Source of the DNA: an uncultured Gammaproteobacteria bacterium
Lineage (GTDB): Bacteria > Pseudomonadota > Gammaproteobacteria > UBA9214
NCBI GenBank assembly: GCA_905479705.1
Contig: CAJQNP010000285.1
Coordinates: forward strand, 1-32,400
Length of the DNA: 32,400 nt
Reading direction: 5' to 3'
The notes under the pieces are model-generated. The model did no database searches. It was not told the DNA's origin and worked only from the letters and a program-made list of their open reading frames with translations. Both the position numbers and the translations under genes were made by a program. Shown here piece after piece: positions 17,085 through 26,466 of this stretch. How positions within the stretch are numbered: the stretch's first letter is position 1; every line of letters starts with the position of its first letter.

Positions 17085-17891
17085 CTACGAGGCAGCATCT
17101 TTCAGCGTAATCCCCAGCCACGTCGTCCACTCTGCAAACAATGCCGCGTCCACGGCCGCGACCGAAGAGCGCGGCGTCAGGGCATGGGTGAAGACGGGGT
17201 CCCCGGCGAGGCTGCAGGAATGGCCACCGGCCTGGTGAAAGATGTAGTTCCCTGCCGAGTAATCCCATAATTTGGAGCGGCCATGCAGGTAGACGTGGCA
17301 GCGGCCGGCCGCAAGCCAGCACCAGTCCAGCGCCACCGAACCAAAGCTGCGCTGCGAGGCATACGGGATCTCCGAGACCAGCCGGGTGGCCAGAGGTGGA
17401 TCAAGGCGCTTGAAATCGATTAGCGCGGTGGTCTGAGCCAGTGCCAGCCCACTCGCCTTCACCTGCAGTGGCTCAGCGTTCAGCTGCGCCCCCGTCGCGG
17501 CATCCGCGGTAAAACACTCGTCGCGCACAGGGTCGTAGATAATACCCAGCAACACCTCGCCGCCTTGCAACAGGGCCAGCGACACACAGAAAAACGGGAT
17601 ACCGGCTGCAAAATTACTGGTGCCATCCAGCGGATCGAGGCACCACACCGGCTGTTCGCTGTCGAGCAGGCCGGCCTGCTCGTCCGCATCCATCTCCTCG
17701 CCGAGAAACACGGTATCCGGCCACCGCGCCTGTAATTCGCCGGCAATTCGCGACTGCATCGTGAGATCGGCCTCGGTGATGACACTGCCATCGCGCTTGT
17801 GCTGGCGTTCCACGCGGGTAAAGCGCGGCAGCAATTCTTCCCGTGCCGCGGGGATGATGATGTCTTTCAAGGTCGTTAACGAATACGTCAT
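17085..17891 (-). CDS. inositol monophosphatase family protein
   Basis: VITEADLTMQSRI, FLGEEMDADEQ, WCLDPLDGTSNFAAGIPFFCVSLAL (DPLDGT), KLWDYSAGNYIFHQAGG. Confidence 0.9.
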   Translation of the reverse strand: MTYSLTTLKDIIIPAAREELLPRFTRVERQHKRDGSVITEADLTMQSRIAGELQARWPDTVFLGEEMDADEQAGLLDSEQPVWCLDPLDGTSNFAAGIPFFCVSLALLQGGEVLLGIIYDPVRDECFTADAATGAQLNAEPLQVKASGLALAQTTALIDFKRLDPPLATRLVSEIPYASQRSFGSVALDWCWLAAGRCHVYLHGRSKLWDYSAGNYIFHQAGGHSCSLAGDPVFTHALTPRSSVAAVDAALFAEWTTWLGITLKDAAS

Positions 17892-18420
17892 TTTCTGTCT
17901 CTCGCGGTGAACATTACTGGCCGACTGTATTCGACCAAAACGCGCATTTTATACCAATTAGCTGCCCGTCTTGCTGATAATGCAGAAAACAGTCCATTCA
18001 CTCCCGCTGCCTTACCTGCCCCCCCTGGCTCTTTGTTTATTCATCACGATCCGGCAGCAGCCCGCGCTCGTGCCGTGCTGACCCACGACCAGGACCCGCG
18101 GTGGCCGTGAATCCCTTTACGAAATCACAATGGAAAGGTCTACTTGAATGCAGCGACTGATTATCAGCCCTGACAGTCAACAACAGCCCGGGGTGTCAGA
18201 TGCAGGCTGTTTGCTGCTCGCGGCCCCTTGAACACGAGACGCCAGACACAGGACAGACAACGGCCTGGAACGGCAAGACAGCCGGCGTCCGCGGCATCAG
18301 CGGGCTGACTTGAAACCCGGGTTAGCGCCGCCACCCGTGAGCCGCGATTTCACGCGCAGCAGTCAGACACCAGCAGCTTACCTTGAAGCGGGCGATGCCT
18401 GCCTGCGGTCAGCCAGCCGG

Positions 18421-19176
18421 TTAGCCGGCAGAATCATTGCCGAACATCTTGCCGATGCTGTCCAGTGGCAAGGGGAACACGATGGTGGAACTCTTTTCCC
18501 CGGCAATCTCGGTCAGCGTCTGCAGGTAGCGCAGCTGCAGGGACTGCGGTTGCTCATTCAGGGTTTTCGCCGCAGCGACCAGCTTTTCCGCGGCCTGCAT
18601 CTCGCCCTCGGCATGGATGACCTTGGCGCGGCGCTCGCGCTCTGCTTCAGCCTGGCGCGCAATCGCGCGCACCATAGTCTCATCGATATCGACATGCTTG
18701 ATTTCCACGTTCGCCACCTTGATACCCCAGGCATCCGTCTGCTGGTCGAGCAGGGTCTGGATATCGGAATTCAGTTTTTCCCGCTCCGCCAGCATATCAT
18801 CCAGTTCGTGCTGCCCCAGCACCGAGCGCAGCGTGGTTTGCGCCAGCTGGCTGGTTGCAGCCAGGAAGTCCTCCACCTGGATAATCGCCTTCTCCGCATC
18901 AATCACACGAAAGTAGATCACCGCATTGACCTTCACCGACACATTGTCACGCGATATCACGTCCTGGCTCGGCACATCCATCACAACCGTGCGCAAGCCC
19001 ACCTTGACCATTTGCTGTATCACGGGGATCACGATGATCAGCCCGGGACCTTTTACTTTCCAGAATCGTCCCAGCGTAAAGATCACCCCGCGCTCGTATT
19101 CCCGCAGGACGCGGAACGTATACAGCAACAGCGCTACAAAAATAACCAGCCCGACAAATACTCCTGAAATAGCCAT
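18421..19176 (-). CDS. slipin / stomatin-like (SPFH, band 7) protein
   Basis: [78 protein letters not shown]. Confidence 0.93.
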   Translation of the reverse strand: MAISGVFVGLVIFVALLLYTFRVLREYERGVIFTLGRFWKVKGPGLIIVIPVIQQMVKVGLRTVVMDVPSQDVISRDNVSVKVNAVIYFRVIDAEKAIIQVEDFLAATSQLAQTTLRSVLGQHELDDMLAEREKLNSDIQTLLDQQTDAWGIKVANVEIKHVDIDETMVRAIARQAEAERERRAKVIHAEGEMQAAEKLVAAAKTLNEQPQSLQLRYLQTLTEIAGEKSSTIVFPLPLDSIGKMFGNDSAG

Positions 19177-19177
19177 C

Positions 19178-20548
19178 TCATGCCTCCTGATGCAGCGACT
19201 GTACTTGCAGTACCAGCCCGTCTACGGCAACCACCTTTACCCTGTCGCCCCGTTTTTTCGGCCTGCCTGATTCAGCCTGCCAGATTTCACCGTGCACACG
19301 AATGCGGCCCGAGTGTTCAAAGTCGTCCAGCACCTCGCCAACCGCATGCAGCATTTCTTCCCGGCCACTGACAACAGGTCGTTCACGTGCCTTGATGGCG
19401 GCGGCGATGACAAACAGGAAGAAACCTGCCGTCATGAATGACAGGGCAAAGATCAACGGTAGCGAGACTGCGTAACCGGTGCCTTCCTGGTCGAACAGGA
19501 TAATGGAACCGATCACGAATGCGATCACACCACCAAAGCCCAGCGCCCCGAAACTTGGAACAAAGGCCTCTGCCAGCATGAATATGATACCCAGGCATAA
19601 CAGTGCCAGCCCGGCATAGTTCACCGGCAACACCTGGAAGGCATACAACGCGAGCAACAAACTGATGGCACCGGCGACGCCCGGTAATACAAAGCCCGGG
19701 TTGGCAAACTCGAAAAACAGGCCATATATACCGATCAGCATCAAGATGTAGGCCACGTTCGGATCGGTAATGACGGCCAGCAGGCGATTACGCCAGTCCG
19801 GCGCGATGACCTGCAGCGGGAGATGCTCGACATCGAGGACCTGCTCGATCCCTGCAACGACAACGCTGCGCCCCTGCATCTGCCTGAGCAGGTCACGCTT
19901 GTTCACGGCGACAATATCGATCACCCCCAGTGCCAGCGCCTCCTCTGCCGGCAGGCTGGCCGCCTCGCGCACCGCAAGCTCGGCCCATTCAACATTGCGC
20001 CCGCGCATCTGGGCCAGGCCACGCAGGTAGGCAGTGGCATCATTTATCCGCTTGCTTTCCATGGCGTCCTGTTTCTCCAAGGGTTGCGTATCCTGGTCAT
20101 TGCCGTCCTTCTTTTTCAGCATGTCATCGGCATCCGGAAATCCGCCGATCTCCACCGGCGTGGCCGCACCCAGGTTGGTGCCGGGGGACATGGCGGAAAT
20201 ATGGCTGGCATACAGGATGTAGGTACCCGCACTGGCAGCCCGGGCACCACCGGGGGTCACGTAGCTTGCAACCGGCACCGGTGACACCAGGATGGACTGG
20301 ATGATGTCACGCATGGCCGTGTCCAGCCCGCCCGGTGTATCCATCGACAGGATAACCAGCCCGGCGGACTGCTCGCGGGCACGTTCCAGTCCGCGATCGA
20401 TATAGTCCGCCGTGGCAGGACCAATCGCACCGTCAATATTCAGTACCACGGCCACCCGCTCGTTGGCGAATGGAAACCATGCCGGAGCAAGCAGCAGACA
20501 AGCCAGCAGCAGATACCAGGGGTAGCGACTTCGGTTGTTTATTTGCAT
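19178..20548 (-). CDS. NfeD-family ClpP-class membrane protease (long form)
   Basis: [75 protein letters not shown]-terminal NfeD OB domain; paired with slipin. Confidence 0.93.
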   Translation of the reverse strand: MQINNRSRYPWYLLLACLLLAPAWFPFANERVAVVLNIDGAIGPATADYIDRGLERAREQSAGLVILSMDTPGGLDTAMRDIIQSILVSPVPVASYVTPGGARAASAGTYILYASHISAMSPGTNLGAATPVEIGGFPDADDMLKKKDGNDQDTQPLEKQDAMESKRINDATAYLRGLAQMRGRNVEWAELAVREAASLPAEEALALGVIDIVAVNKRDLLRQMQGRSVVVAGIEQVLDVEHLPLQVIAPDWRNRLLAVITDPNVAYILMLIGIYGLFFEFANPGFVLPGVAGAISLLLALYAFQVLPVNYAGLALLCLGIIFMLAEAFVPSFGALGFGGVIAFVIGSIILFDQEGTGYAVSLPLIFALSFMTAGFFLFVIAAAIKARERPVVSGREEMLHAVGEVLDDFEHSGRIRVHGEIWQAESGRPKKRGDRVKVVAVDGLVLQVQSLHQEA

Positions 20549-20631
20549 GATATCTCCACATTAGCACATGGCTGCGCCACCACCATGAAAACAGACCTGA
20601 CCCGACTGCGCCGCATCGACTACAATCATTA

Positions 20632-21387
20632 ATGTCACCGGTTATAACAATGCCACATAGATATTCATTATCCTGGCTTCTTGCCGCACTGCTGCCACTG
20701 GCCGCGACCCCCGTCCTCGGCGACGACTACACGCAGGCCCGCCAGCACCTGCTCAGTGAAATTGAGCGGGACGCACAGGACACCAGCCTCTACCTCGACA
20801 GGGAAGCACTGGACCCGCGCGTGATGGCGGTCATCGGCCGGGTACCGCGGCATGAATTCGTGCCGGCCAACCAGCGCAGCAACGCCTACCGCAATCGCCC
20901 CCTGCCCATTGGCCACGGACAGACGATTTCGCAACCCTATATCGTTGCCTTGATGACTGACCTGATCGAACCACAGCCTGATCACCGGGTACTGGAGATC
21001 GGCACCGGCTCCGGCTACCAGGCGGCCGTGCTGGCCGAGCTGACCGGGCAGGTCTACAGTATCGAAATCATCGAGGAACTGGGTGAACAGGCAAGCAAAC
21101 GGCTGGCCCGACTGGGCTATGACAATGTCAGCGTGCGACTCGGCGACGGCTATTATGGCTGGGAGGAACATGCCCCGTTTGACACCATCGTGGTCACGGC
21201 CGCCGCCAGCCATGTCCCACCGCCACTGGTCGCGCAACTCAAGCCCGGTGGTCGCATGGTCATCCCGGTTGGCAGCCGCTTTCTCACCCAGCAACTGGTG
21301 CTGATCGAGAAGCAGCAGGACGGCCAGCTTATTACCCGACAGCTGCTGCCCGTCCGCTTTGTACCGCTCACCGGGGGTCACGATTAA
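20632..21387 (+). CDS. pcm: protein-L-isoaspartate O-methyltransferase with N-terminal signal-like sequence
   Basis: VMAVIGRVPRHEFVPANQRSNAYRNRPLPIGHGQTISQPYIVALMTDL...VLEIGTGSGYQAAVLAELTGQVYSIEI; N-terminus MPHRYSLSWLLAALLPLAATPVLGDD. Confidence 0.92.
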   Translation: MSPVITMPHRYSLSWLLAALLPLAATPVLGDDYTQARQHLLSEIERDAQDTSLYLDREALDPRVMAVIGRVPRHEFVPANQRSNAYRNRPLPIGHGQTISQPYIVALMTDLIEPQPDHRVLEIGTGSGYQAAVLAELTGQVYSIEIIEELGEQASKRLARLGYDNVSVRLGDGYYGWEEHAPFDTIVVTAAASHVPPPLVAQLKPGGRMVIPVGSRFLTQQLVLIEKQQDGQLITRQLLPVRFVPLTGGHD

Positions 21388-23809
21388 GCCACAGCGGTTA
21401 CCCGTCCTGTCAATCGCACTGGTCTCGGCGACCGCGCTCGCCTACGAGGTGCTGTTGATGCGCCTCTACTCCATTATCCAGTGGCACCATTTCGCCTACA
21501 TGATGATCAGCCTGGCATTGCTCGGTTTTGGCGCCAGCGGCGCCCTGCTGACCATCCTGCAACGCCCCCTGCTGCAACGTTTTGCAGCGAGCTACATCAT
21601 AAACATCGCCTTGTTCGGCATCTCGACCGTCGCCTGCTTTCTGCTTGCACAGCGATTGCCCTTCAACGCCGAGGAGGTACTCTGGGATCCACGACAGTAC
21701 CTCTGGTTGACGGGCACCTACCTGTTACTTGCCGTACCGTTTTTCTTTGCGGCAAATGCCATCGGCCTTGCCCTGACCCACTACCGCCTCAGGCTCGCGA
21801 GGATTTATGCCGCCGACCTGCTGGGTGCCGGGCTGGGAAGTATCTGCATACTGCTGTTGCTGTTCTTCGTCTTGCCCATGCAGGCATTGATGCTACTCGG
21901 ACTGACGGCAATCGCTGCCGCCTTTCTGGCCAGCCGTGAACTGCAATATCCCTGGCGCACCACGGTGGTGTGGCTGGCCCTGGCCACTGCCTGCCTGCTG
22001 GTCATACCCGCCGAGTGGCGCACGCTGGAGATGTCACCCTACAAGGGTCTCGCGCAGACACTCCGCGTCAAGGACACGCGCATCATTAGCGAACTGTCCA
22101 GCCCGCTGGGACTGCTCAGTGTTGTTGAAAGCCCTGCCATCCCGCTGCGTCATGCACCCGGCCTGAGCCTGAACGCCCGCACGGAGCCACCGGCACAGCT
22201 GGGTGTCTTCACCGACGGCGACGGACTCTCGGTGATCACCCGCTACAACGGCGACCGGCAGACACTCGCCTACATGGACCAGCTGACCTCGGCCCTGCCC
22301 TACCACATGCACGCCATCAACCGCGTACTGATACTGGGTGCCGGCGGCGGGTCCGACGTACTCCAGGCGTTGTACCAGGATGCAACGACCATAGACGCCG
22401 TGGAACTGAACCCGCAATTTGCCCGCCTGGTGAGCAACGACCATGCCGACTTCGCCGGACATCTTTACCAGGCACCGGGCGTGTCCCTGCACACTGGAGA
22501 GGCGCGCAGCTTCACGGCCAGCAGCGCGGGTGACTATGACCTCATCCAGGTGTCATTGCTGGATGCATTCAGTGCGTCCGCATCGGGTCAGTATTCCCTC
22601 AGCGAGAATCACCTGTACACCACCGAGGCACTGGGCGAGATGCTGCAGAAACTTGCACCCGGCGGCATGTTATCGATTACACGCTGGGTAAAACTGCCAC
22701 CTCGTGACACCCTGAAACTGTTTGCCACGGCTGTCACGGCACTGCGCGACAGCGGCGCGCAGCATCCCGAACGGCAACTTGTGCTTATCCGTGGCTGGCA
22801 GACCAGTACCCTGCTCGTCAACAACGAGCCATTCACTGAGGAGCAAATCGAACGCCTGAAGACCTTCACGGCGGCCCGCTCTTTCGACGCGGCCTACCAC
22901 CCAGGCATCGGCGAAAAAGAGGGCAACTACTATAACCGCCTGCGGAATGACTGGTTCCATGACGCCGCCGTCGCACTACTGGGCGACGATCCCGGGGCCT
23001 TTCTTGACCAGTACAAATTCAACCTGCACCCGGCCAGCGATGACCAGCCCTATTTTTTCCATTTTTTCAGGTGGCAGACATTGCCGGAGATCCTGCGCCT
23101 GCATAACCAGGGCGGCGCCACACTGGCCGAGGCCGGCTACCTTGTGCTGGTTGCAACCCTGGTGCAGGCGATCATGGCCAGCCTGATACTCATCCTGTTA
23201 CCGATCTGGCTTTACCAGCGTTATATCAACCCGGCACGCTACACCACGAGTCGCGCACGGCTCATCGGCTATTTCCTGTTACTCGGACTGGCCTTCCTGT
23301 TTATCGAGATTGCCTTTATCCAGAAGCTGCTGCTGTTCCTGCATCACCCCCTGTACGCCATCGCCGTGGTCCTGAGCAGTTTCCTGGTGTTTTCCGGGCT
23401 CGGCAGTGCCTGGTTCGGACAGACGGCAGCAGACAATCGCGGCCGGCTGATCATCATGGCCATCTCGGGGATCGTCATCATCGGGATGACCTACCTGTTT
23501 ATGCTGGGACCGTTGCTGCAGCAATTCACGGCAGCCCCGGACGGGGTGCGCATCCTGGTCAGCGTCATCGTGATCGCGCCGCTGGCCTTCTGCATGGGGA
23601 TCCCGTTCCCCTCGGGGCTTGCACAACTGGCCGATTTCGCACCCGGCCTGATCCCCTGGGCCTGGGCCATCAACGGCTGTGCATCCGTGATCAGCGCCAT
23701 AGTCGCAACCCTGCTTGCGATACACTTTGGCTTCACCCTGGTTATCGCCATTGCACTGGTGATGTATGCCCTGAGCCTCTGGATGTTTCCGGTGCCCTGC
23801 GAGGAATAG
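21359..23809 (+). CDS. polytopic membrane protein with spermidine synthase-like (SAM-dependent) domain
   Basis: 816 aa; many TM helices flanking RVLILGAGGGSDVLQALYQDATTIDAVELNPQFARLV...YDLIQVSLLDAFSASASGQYSLSENHLYTTEALGEMLQKLAPGGML. TTG start overlapping pcm is inferred. Confidence 0.85.
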   Translation: MYRSPGVTIKPQRLPVLSIALVSATALAYEVLLMRLYSIIQWHHFAYMMISLALLGFGASGALLTILQRPLLQRFAASYIINIALFGISTVACFLLAQRLPFNAEEVLWDPRQYLWLTGTYLLLAVPFFFAANAIGLALTHYRLRLARIYAADLLGAGLGSICILLLLFFVLPMQALMLLGLTAIAAAFLASRELQYPWRTTVVWLALATACLLVIPAEWRTLEMSPYKGLAQTLRVKDTRIISELSSPLGLLSVVESPAIPLRHAPGLSLNARTEPPAQLGVFTDGDGLSVITRYNGDRQTLAYMDQLTSALPYHMHAINRVLILGAGGGSDVLQALYQDATTIDAVELNPQFARLVSNDHADFAGHLYQAPGVSLHTGEARSFTASSAGDYDLIQVSLLDAFSASASGQYSLSENHLYTTEALGEMLQKLAPGGMLSITRWVKLPPRDTLKLFATAVTALRDSGAQHPERQLVLIRGWQTSTLLVNNEPFTEEQIERLKTFTAARSFDAAYHPGIGEKEGNYYNRLRNDWFHDAAVALLGDDPGAFLDQYKFNLHPASDDQPYFFHFFRWQTLPEILRLHNQGGATLAEAGYLVLVATLVQAIMASLILILLPIWLYQRYINPARYTTSRARLIGYFLLLGLAFLFIEIAFIQKLLLFLHHPLYAIAVVLSSFLVFSGLGSAWFGQTAADNRGRLIIMAISGIVIIGMTYLFMLGPLLQQFTAAPDGVRILVSVIVIAPLAFCMGIPFPSGLAQLADFAPGLIPWAWAINGCASVISAIVATLLAIHFGFTLVIAIALVMYALSLWMFPVPCEE

Positions 23810-23821
23810 GCGGGACGTCCC

Positions 23822-23854
23822 TTCGCGCCTGCAAGGCGCTCCTGCGCACTCGCC
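23822..23854 (-). repeat. REP-like element, left arm of a perfect 33-bp inverted repeat
   Basis: TTCGCGCCTGCAAGGCGCTCCTGCGCACTCGCC is the exact reverse complement of 24018-24050. Confidence 0.9.
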
Positions 23855-23859
23855 AAGAC

Positions 23860-23886
23860 CTGCAGGAGTGCATCGCATGCGCGACC
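23860..23886 (+). repeat. REP-like element CTGCAGGAGTGCATCGCATGCGCGACC
   Basis: Same layout as the other copies (CAGGAG + palindromic body + GCGA). Confidence 0.7.
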
Positions 23887-23898
23887 TTGTCAATCACT

Positions 23899-23922
23899 GT
23901 CGCGGATTACGATCCGCTCCTA
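23899..23922 (-). repeat. REP-like element (rc TAGGAGCGGATCGTAATCCGCGAC)
   Basis: Same layout on the opposite strand. Confidence 0.7.
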
Positions 23923-23948
23923 CGCGTTATTCTTACAGCGTGCGAGAA

Positions 23949-23975
23949 TTGCAGGAGCAGATCGCAATCCGCGAC
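23949..23975 (+). repeat. REP-like element TTGCAGGAGCAGATCGCAATCCGCGAC
   Basis: Same layout. Confidence 0.7.
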
Positions 23976-24017
23976 TGGTGACCCACGAATTGTGTGCCAT
24001 GCAGCCATACAGGTGCC

Positions 24018-24050
24018 GGCGAGTGCGCAGGAGCGCCTTGCAGGCGCGAA
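24018..24050 (+). repeat. REP-like element, right arm of a perfect 33-bp inverted repeat
   Basis: GGCGAGTGCGCAGGAGCGCCTTGCAGGCGCGAA; exact reverse complement of 23822-23854. Confidence 0.9.
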
Positions 24051-24080
24051 AAAATCGACCGGCTGTGCTATAAATCACCC

Positions 24081-25079
24081 ATGCAAGCCATACACATGAC
24101 AGCGGCCGGCGCGCCAGCGGATGTCCTGCAACTCGTGGATACTGCGGAGCCGGAAATCACCGCCCCCGACCAGATCAAGGTGCAGCTCAAGGCAGCCGGC
24201 ATCAACCCCGTCGACACCAAGCTGCGCAGCCGCGGCGTATTCTTTCCTGACGCCCTGCCGGCCATTCTCGGCTGTGACGGCGCCGGCATCATTACGGCCG
24301 TCGGTGACGAGGTGACACGTTTCCAAACGGGTGACGCGGTGTGGTTCTGCCACGGCGGCCTCGGTGGCACGCCCGGCAATTACGCCGGGTATACGGTGCT
24401 GCCCGAGGCCGAGGCCGAACTCAAGCCCGCCTCGCTTGATTTCACCGAGGCGGCCGCCCTGCCGCTGGCCCTGATCACTGCCTGGGAGGCCCTGTTTGAC
24501 CGCGGACGCCTGCAGCAGGGCCAGACCGTCTTGATCCATGCCGGCGCCGGTGGTGTCGGACACGTCGCCATACAACTTGCCAGGTCCGTTGGCGCCCGCG
24601 TGGCCACCACGGTCAGCACACCGCAAAAGGCGGACCTTGCCCGCGCACTCGGTGCAGACAGGGCGATCCTCTATACAGACGAGGATGTGCAGACTGCCGT
24701 GATGGAATGGACCGGCGACCGCGGTGTCGACGTGGTGCTCGACACGGTTGGCGGGGACACCTTTCGTGACAGCCTGGAACTCGCCAGCGTGTACGGCCAG
24801 GTGGTGACCCTGCTGGAGCCGGGGACTGATGTCAGCTGGGGAACCGCACGTTCAAAAAACCTTGGCATCCACTTCACCCTGATGCTGACACCGATGCTGC
24901 AGGACCTCCCCGAGGCACGGCGACACCAGGGCGAAATACTCAATCACTGCAGCCAGCTGATATCAGATGGAAAACTCCGGGTACATATTGCCGAGGTATT
25001 GCCACTGGCCGAGGCGGCGCGCGCTCATGCAGTCATTGAGGCCGGTCATGTGCAGGGAAAGATTGTCCTGAGCATGTAA
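24081..25079 (+). CDS. zinc-type alcohol dehydrogenase/quinone oxidoreductase (MDR family)
   Basis: MQAIHMTAAGAPADVLQL; VKLKAAGINPVDTKLRSRG; GQTVLIHAGAGGVGHVAIQLARSVGARVATTVS. ATG at 24081; the upstream extension is REP-derived. Confidence 0.92.
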   Translation: MQAIHMTAAGAPADVLQLVDTAEPEITAPDQIKVQLKAAGINPVDTKLRSRGVFFPDALPAILGCDGAGIITAVGDEVTRFQTGDAVWFCHGGLGGTPGNYAGYTVLPEAEAELKPASLDFTEAAALPLALITAWEALFDRGRLQQGQTVLIHAGAGGVGHVAIQLARSVGARVATTVSTPQKADLARALGADRAILYTDEDVQTAVMEWTGDRGVDVVLDTVGGDTFRDSLELASVYGQVVTLLEPGTDVSWGTARSKNLGIHFTLMLTPMLQDLPEARRHQGEILNHCSQLISDGKLRVHIAEVLPLAEAARAHAVIEAGHVQGKIVLSM

Positions 25080-25107
25080 AAACGCCGCGCAATGCGCGGC
25101 GTTTATG
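25077..25107. terminator. bidirectional Rho-independent terminator
   Basis: AACGCCGCGC-aat-GCGCGGCGTT (25081-25103) preceded by an A-run and followed by T residues, between convergent genes. Confidence 0.8.
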
Positions 25108-25125
25108 TGGATATAGTCTACCGAT

Positions 25126-25605
25126 TTACTCTTTGCGTTTTTCCAGCGCCGCTGCCAGCTCGTTCAACTCGTTGGCGAGTTCCTGGAAACAGTCATAGCG
25201 GCGCAGCTTGACACGCTGGCTGTAGAAACCGTCCTTCAGGGCCCGGATATGTCGCATGATCGGCAGCGTGGGTCCAATCATGCGGTGGGTATACACGGTT
25301 ATCAGCGTCACCATCATCACGGTATACACCACGAGCAGTAACAGGAACATGGATTTGAACTGGTGAATCTGCTGGGTGACGACGGCCTGGATGTACTCGG
25401 CCTGGGTGGTGTTCTCGACCAGTGTGATATAGGTCTGCTCGAAGTACATCTTGCCAAAGAATACGGTGGTGCACAGGAAAATCAGGGTCAGCATGATGGC
25501 GTACAGGGCCAGTTTCAGTTGCAGCACGGGCTTGAGCAACATGTTTCTGGCCTTGCGGTTTTCGTCAAGGCCCAGACGCCTGAGTATCGATTGAGTCTCG
25601 TTCAT
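25126..25605 (-). CDS. two-TM HAMP-like membrane protein without output domain
   Basis: 159 aa; LKLALYAIMLTLIFLCTTVFFG and FLLLLVVYTVMMVTLITVYTHRMIGPTLPIMRHIRALKDGFYSQRVKLRRYDCFQELANELNELAAALEKRK (HAMP-like P.I..I...L..G......LR..D....L...LN.L). Confidence 0.7.
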   Translation of the reverse strand: MNETQSILRRLGLDENRKARNMLLKPVLQLKLALYAIMLTLIFLCTTVFFGKMYFEQTYITLVENTTQAEYIQAVVTQQIHQFKSMFLLLLVVYTVMMVTLITVYTHRMIGPTLPIMRHIRALKDGFYSQRVKLRRYDCFQELANELNELAAALEKRKE

Positions 25606-25790
25606 GACCAGTTAAACTCCCGGATTATCTACTGCCGATCAGCATGAGCCGAACCCAATCAGGGCCGGATATATAGGGTATCGCGGGTCTGGCGAATAGC
25701 TTTAGGAGGAATTGAGCGCCGCAACGGCGTTCACCGGGAAATCAGCCTGGCCGGGTATTTCACCGGACTGGCTGCGGTCAGCGTTGCGGC

Positions 25791-26309
25791 CTAGCGCGCG
25801 CTGTTTATATTCTTCAGGGCCGCGATGACCATCACGGCACTCAGTATCAGCAACAGGACAGATGACACCATCAGCGCCTCGGCCATGGTGATACCGAACA
25901 GCAGCTCCGGGGTGTAACCGCAGGAGGTCTGCACCTTGAACATCTGCGGAAACCAGACATCGATGGCAAACCACGATGGCATCCCCAGGTCAAAGCCGCA
26001 GTCACTGAACGTAAAGCCACGTTCAGTACCGAGCAGCTGGTAGGAGCGTTCCAGCAGGCCCAGCGCAATCAGGAGTGTCAGGACATGCGCAAACAGGTTG
26101 GCCGGGCGGTAGCGCCGCATCCACAGGGCAGCCAGGGAAACGAGGATCAACGCCAGCACCCAGATGCGTACATGGATACACAGCACGCAGGGCATCTCTT
26201 CCAGCACGTGCTGGTAAAACAGGGCCACGCCCTCGAACGCCAGCCCCGCCAGCAACAACATCAACCAGTAGCCTGCGCTGCGACCGATTTTGTCCAGTTG
26301 ACCTGACAT
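25791..26309 (-). CDS. dsbB: disulfide bond formation protein B-like (DsbB family)
   Basis: EEMPCVLCIHVRIWVLALI (CxxC at a TM boundary) and DCGFDLGMPSWFAIDVWFPQMFKVQTSCGYTPELLFGITMAEALM (second Cys pair); four TM. Confidence 0.85.
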   Translation of the reverse strand: MSGQLDKIGRSAGYWLMLLLAGLAFEGVALFYQHVLEEMPCVLCIHVRIWVLALILVSLAALWMRRYRPANLFAHVLTLLIALGLLERSYQLLGTERGFTFSDCGFDLGMPSWFAIDVWFPQMFKVQTSCGYTPELLFGITMAEALMVSSVLLLILSAVMVIAALKNINSAR

Positions 26310-26466
26310 ATAACCCCCATGGTGTTTGTGTGCTGACCGGCGCTGCCGCCGTCAACACGGTGTATTGGCATGATCATAACCGTGCAGCTCGGACCGGTAC
26401 AAGGCCCGCCAGACAGCGGCAATCCCGTCACTGGTGAAAACACCAGGTGTCACCTATTATCGGCTT

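Noticed and set aside
17022-17270. 82-aa ORF MVQERLAGAIA...
   Set aside because: Starts in a REP-like element and is antisense to the inositol monophosphatase gene.
18310-19167. 285-aa plus-strand ORF
   Set aside because: Antisense to the slipin gene; His/Gln/Leu-rich shadow composition.
23822-24050. Possible CRISPR array from clustered repeats
   Set aside because: Repeats vary in orientation and spacing, are internally palindromic and lack uniform spacers; REP-like instead, and no cas genes are seen.
23887-24099. 70-aa ORF and the N-terminal extension of the oxidoreductase ORF (23994 start)
   Set aside because: Translate REP-like DNA (AQERLAGA / CAGAPCRRE strings that recur at each REP copy); not genuine coding.
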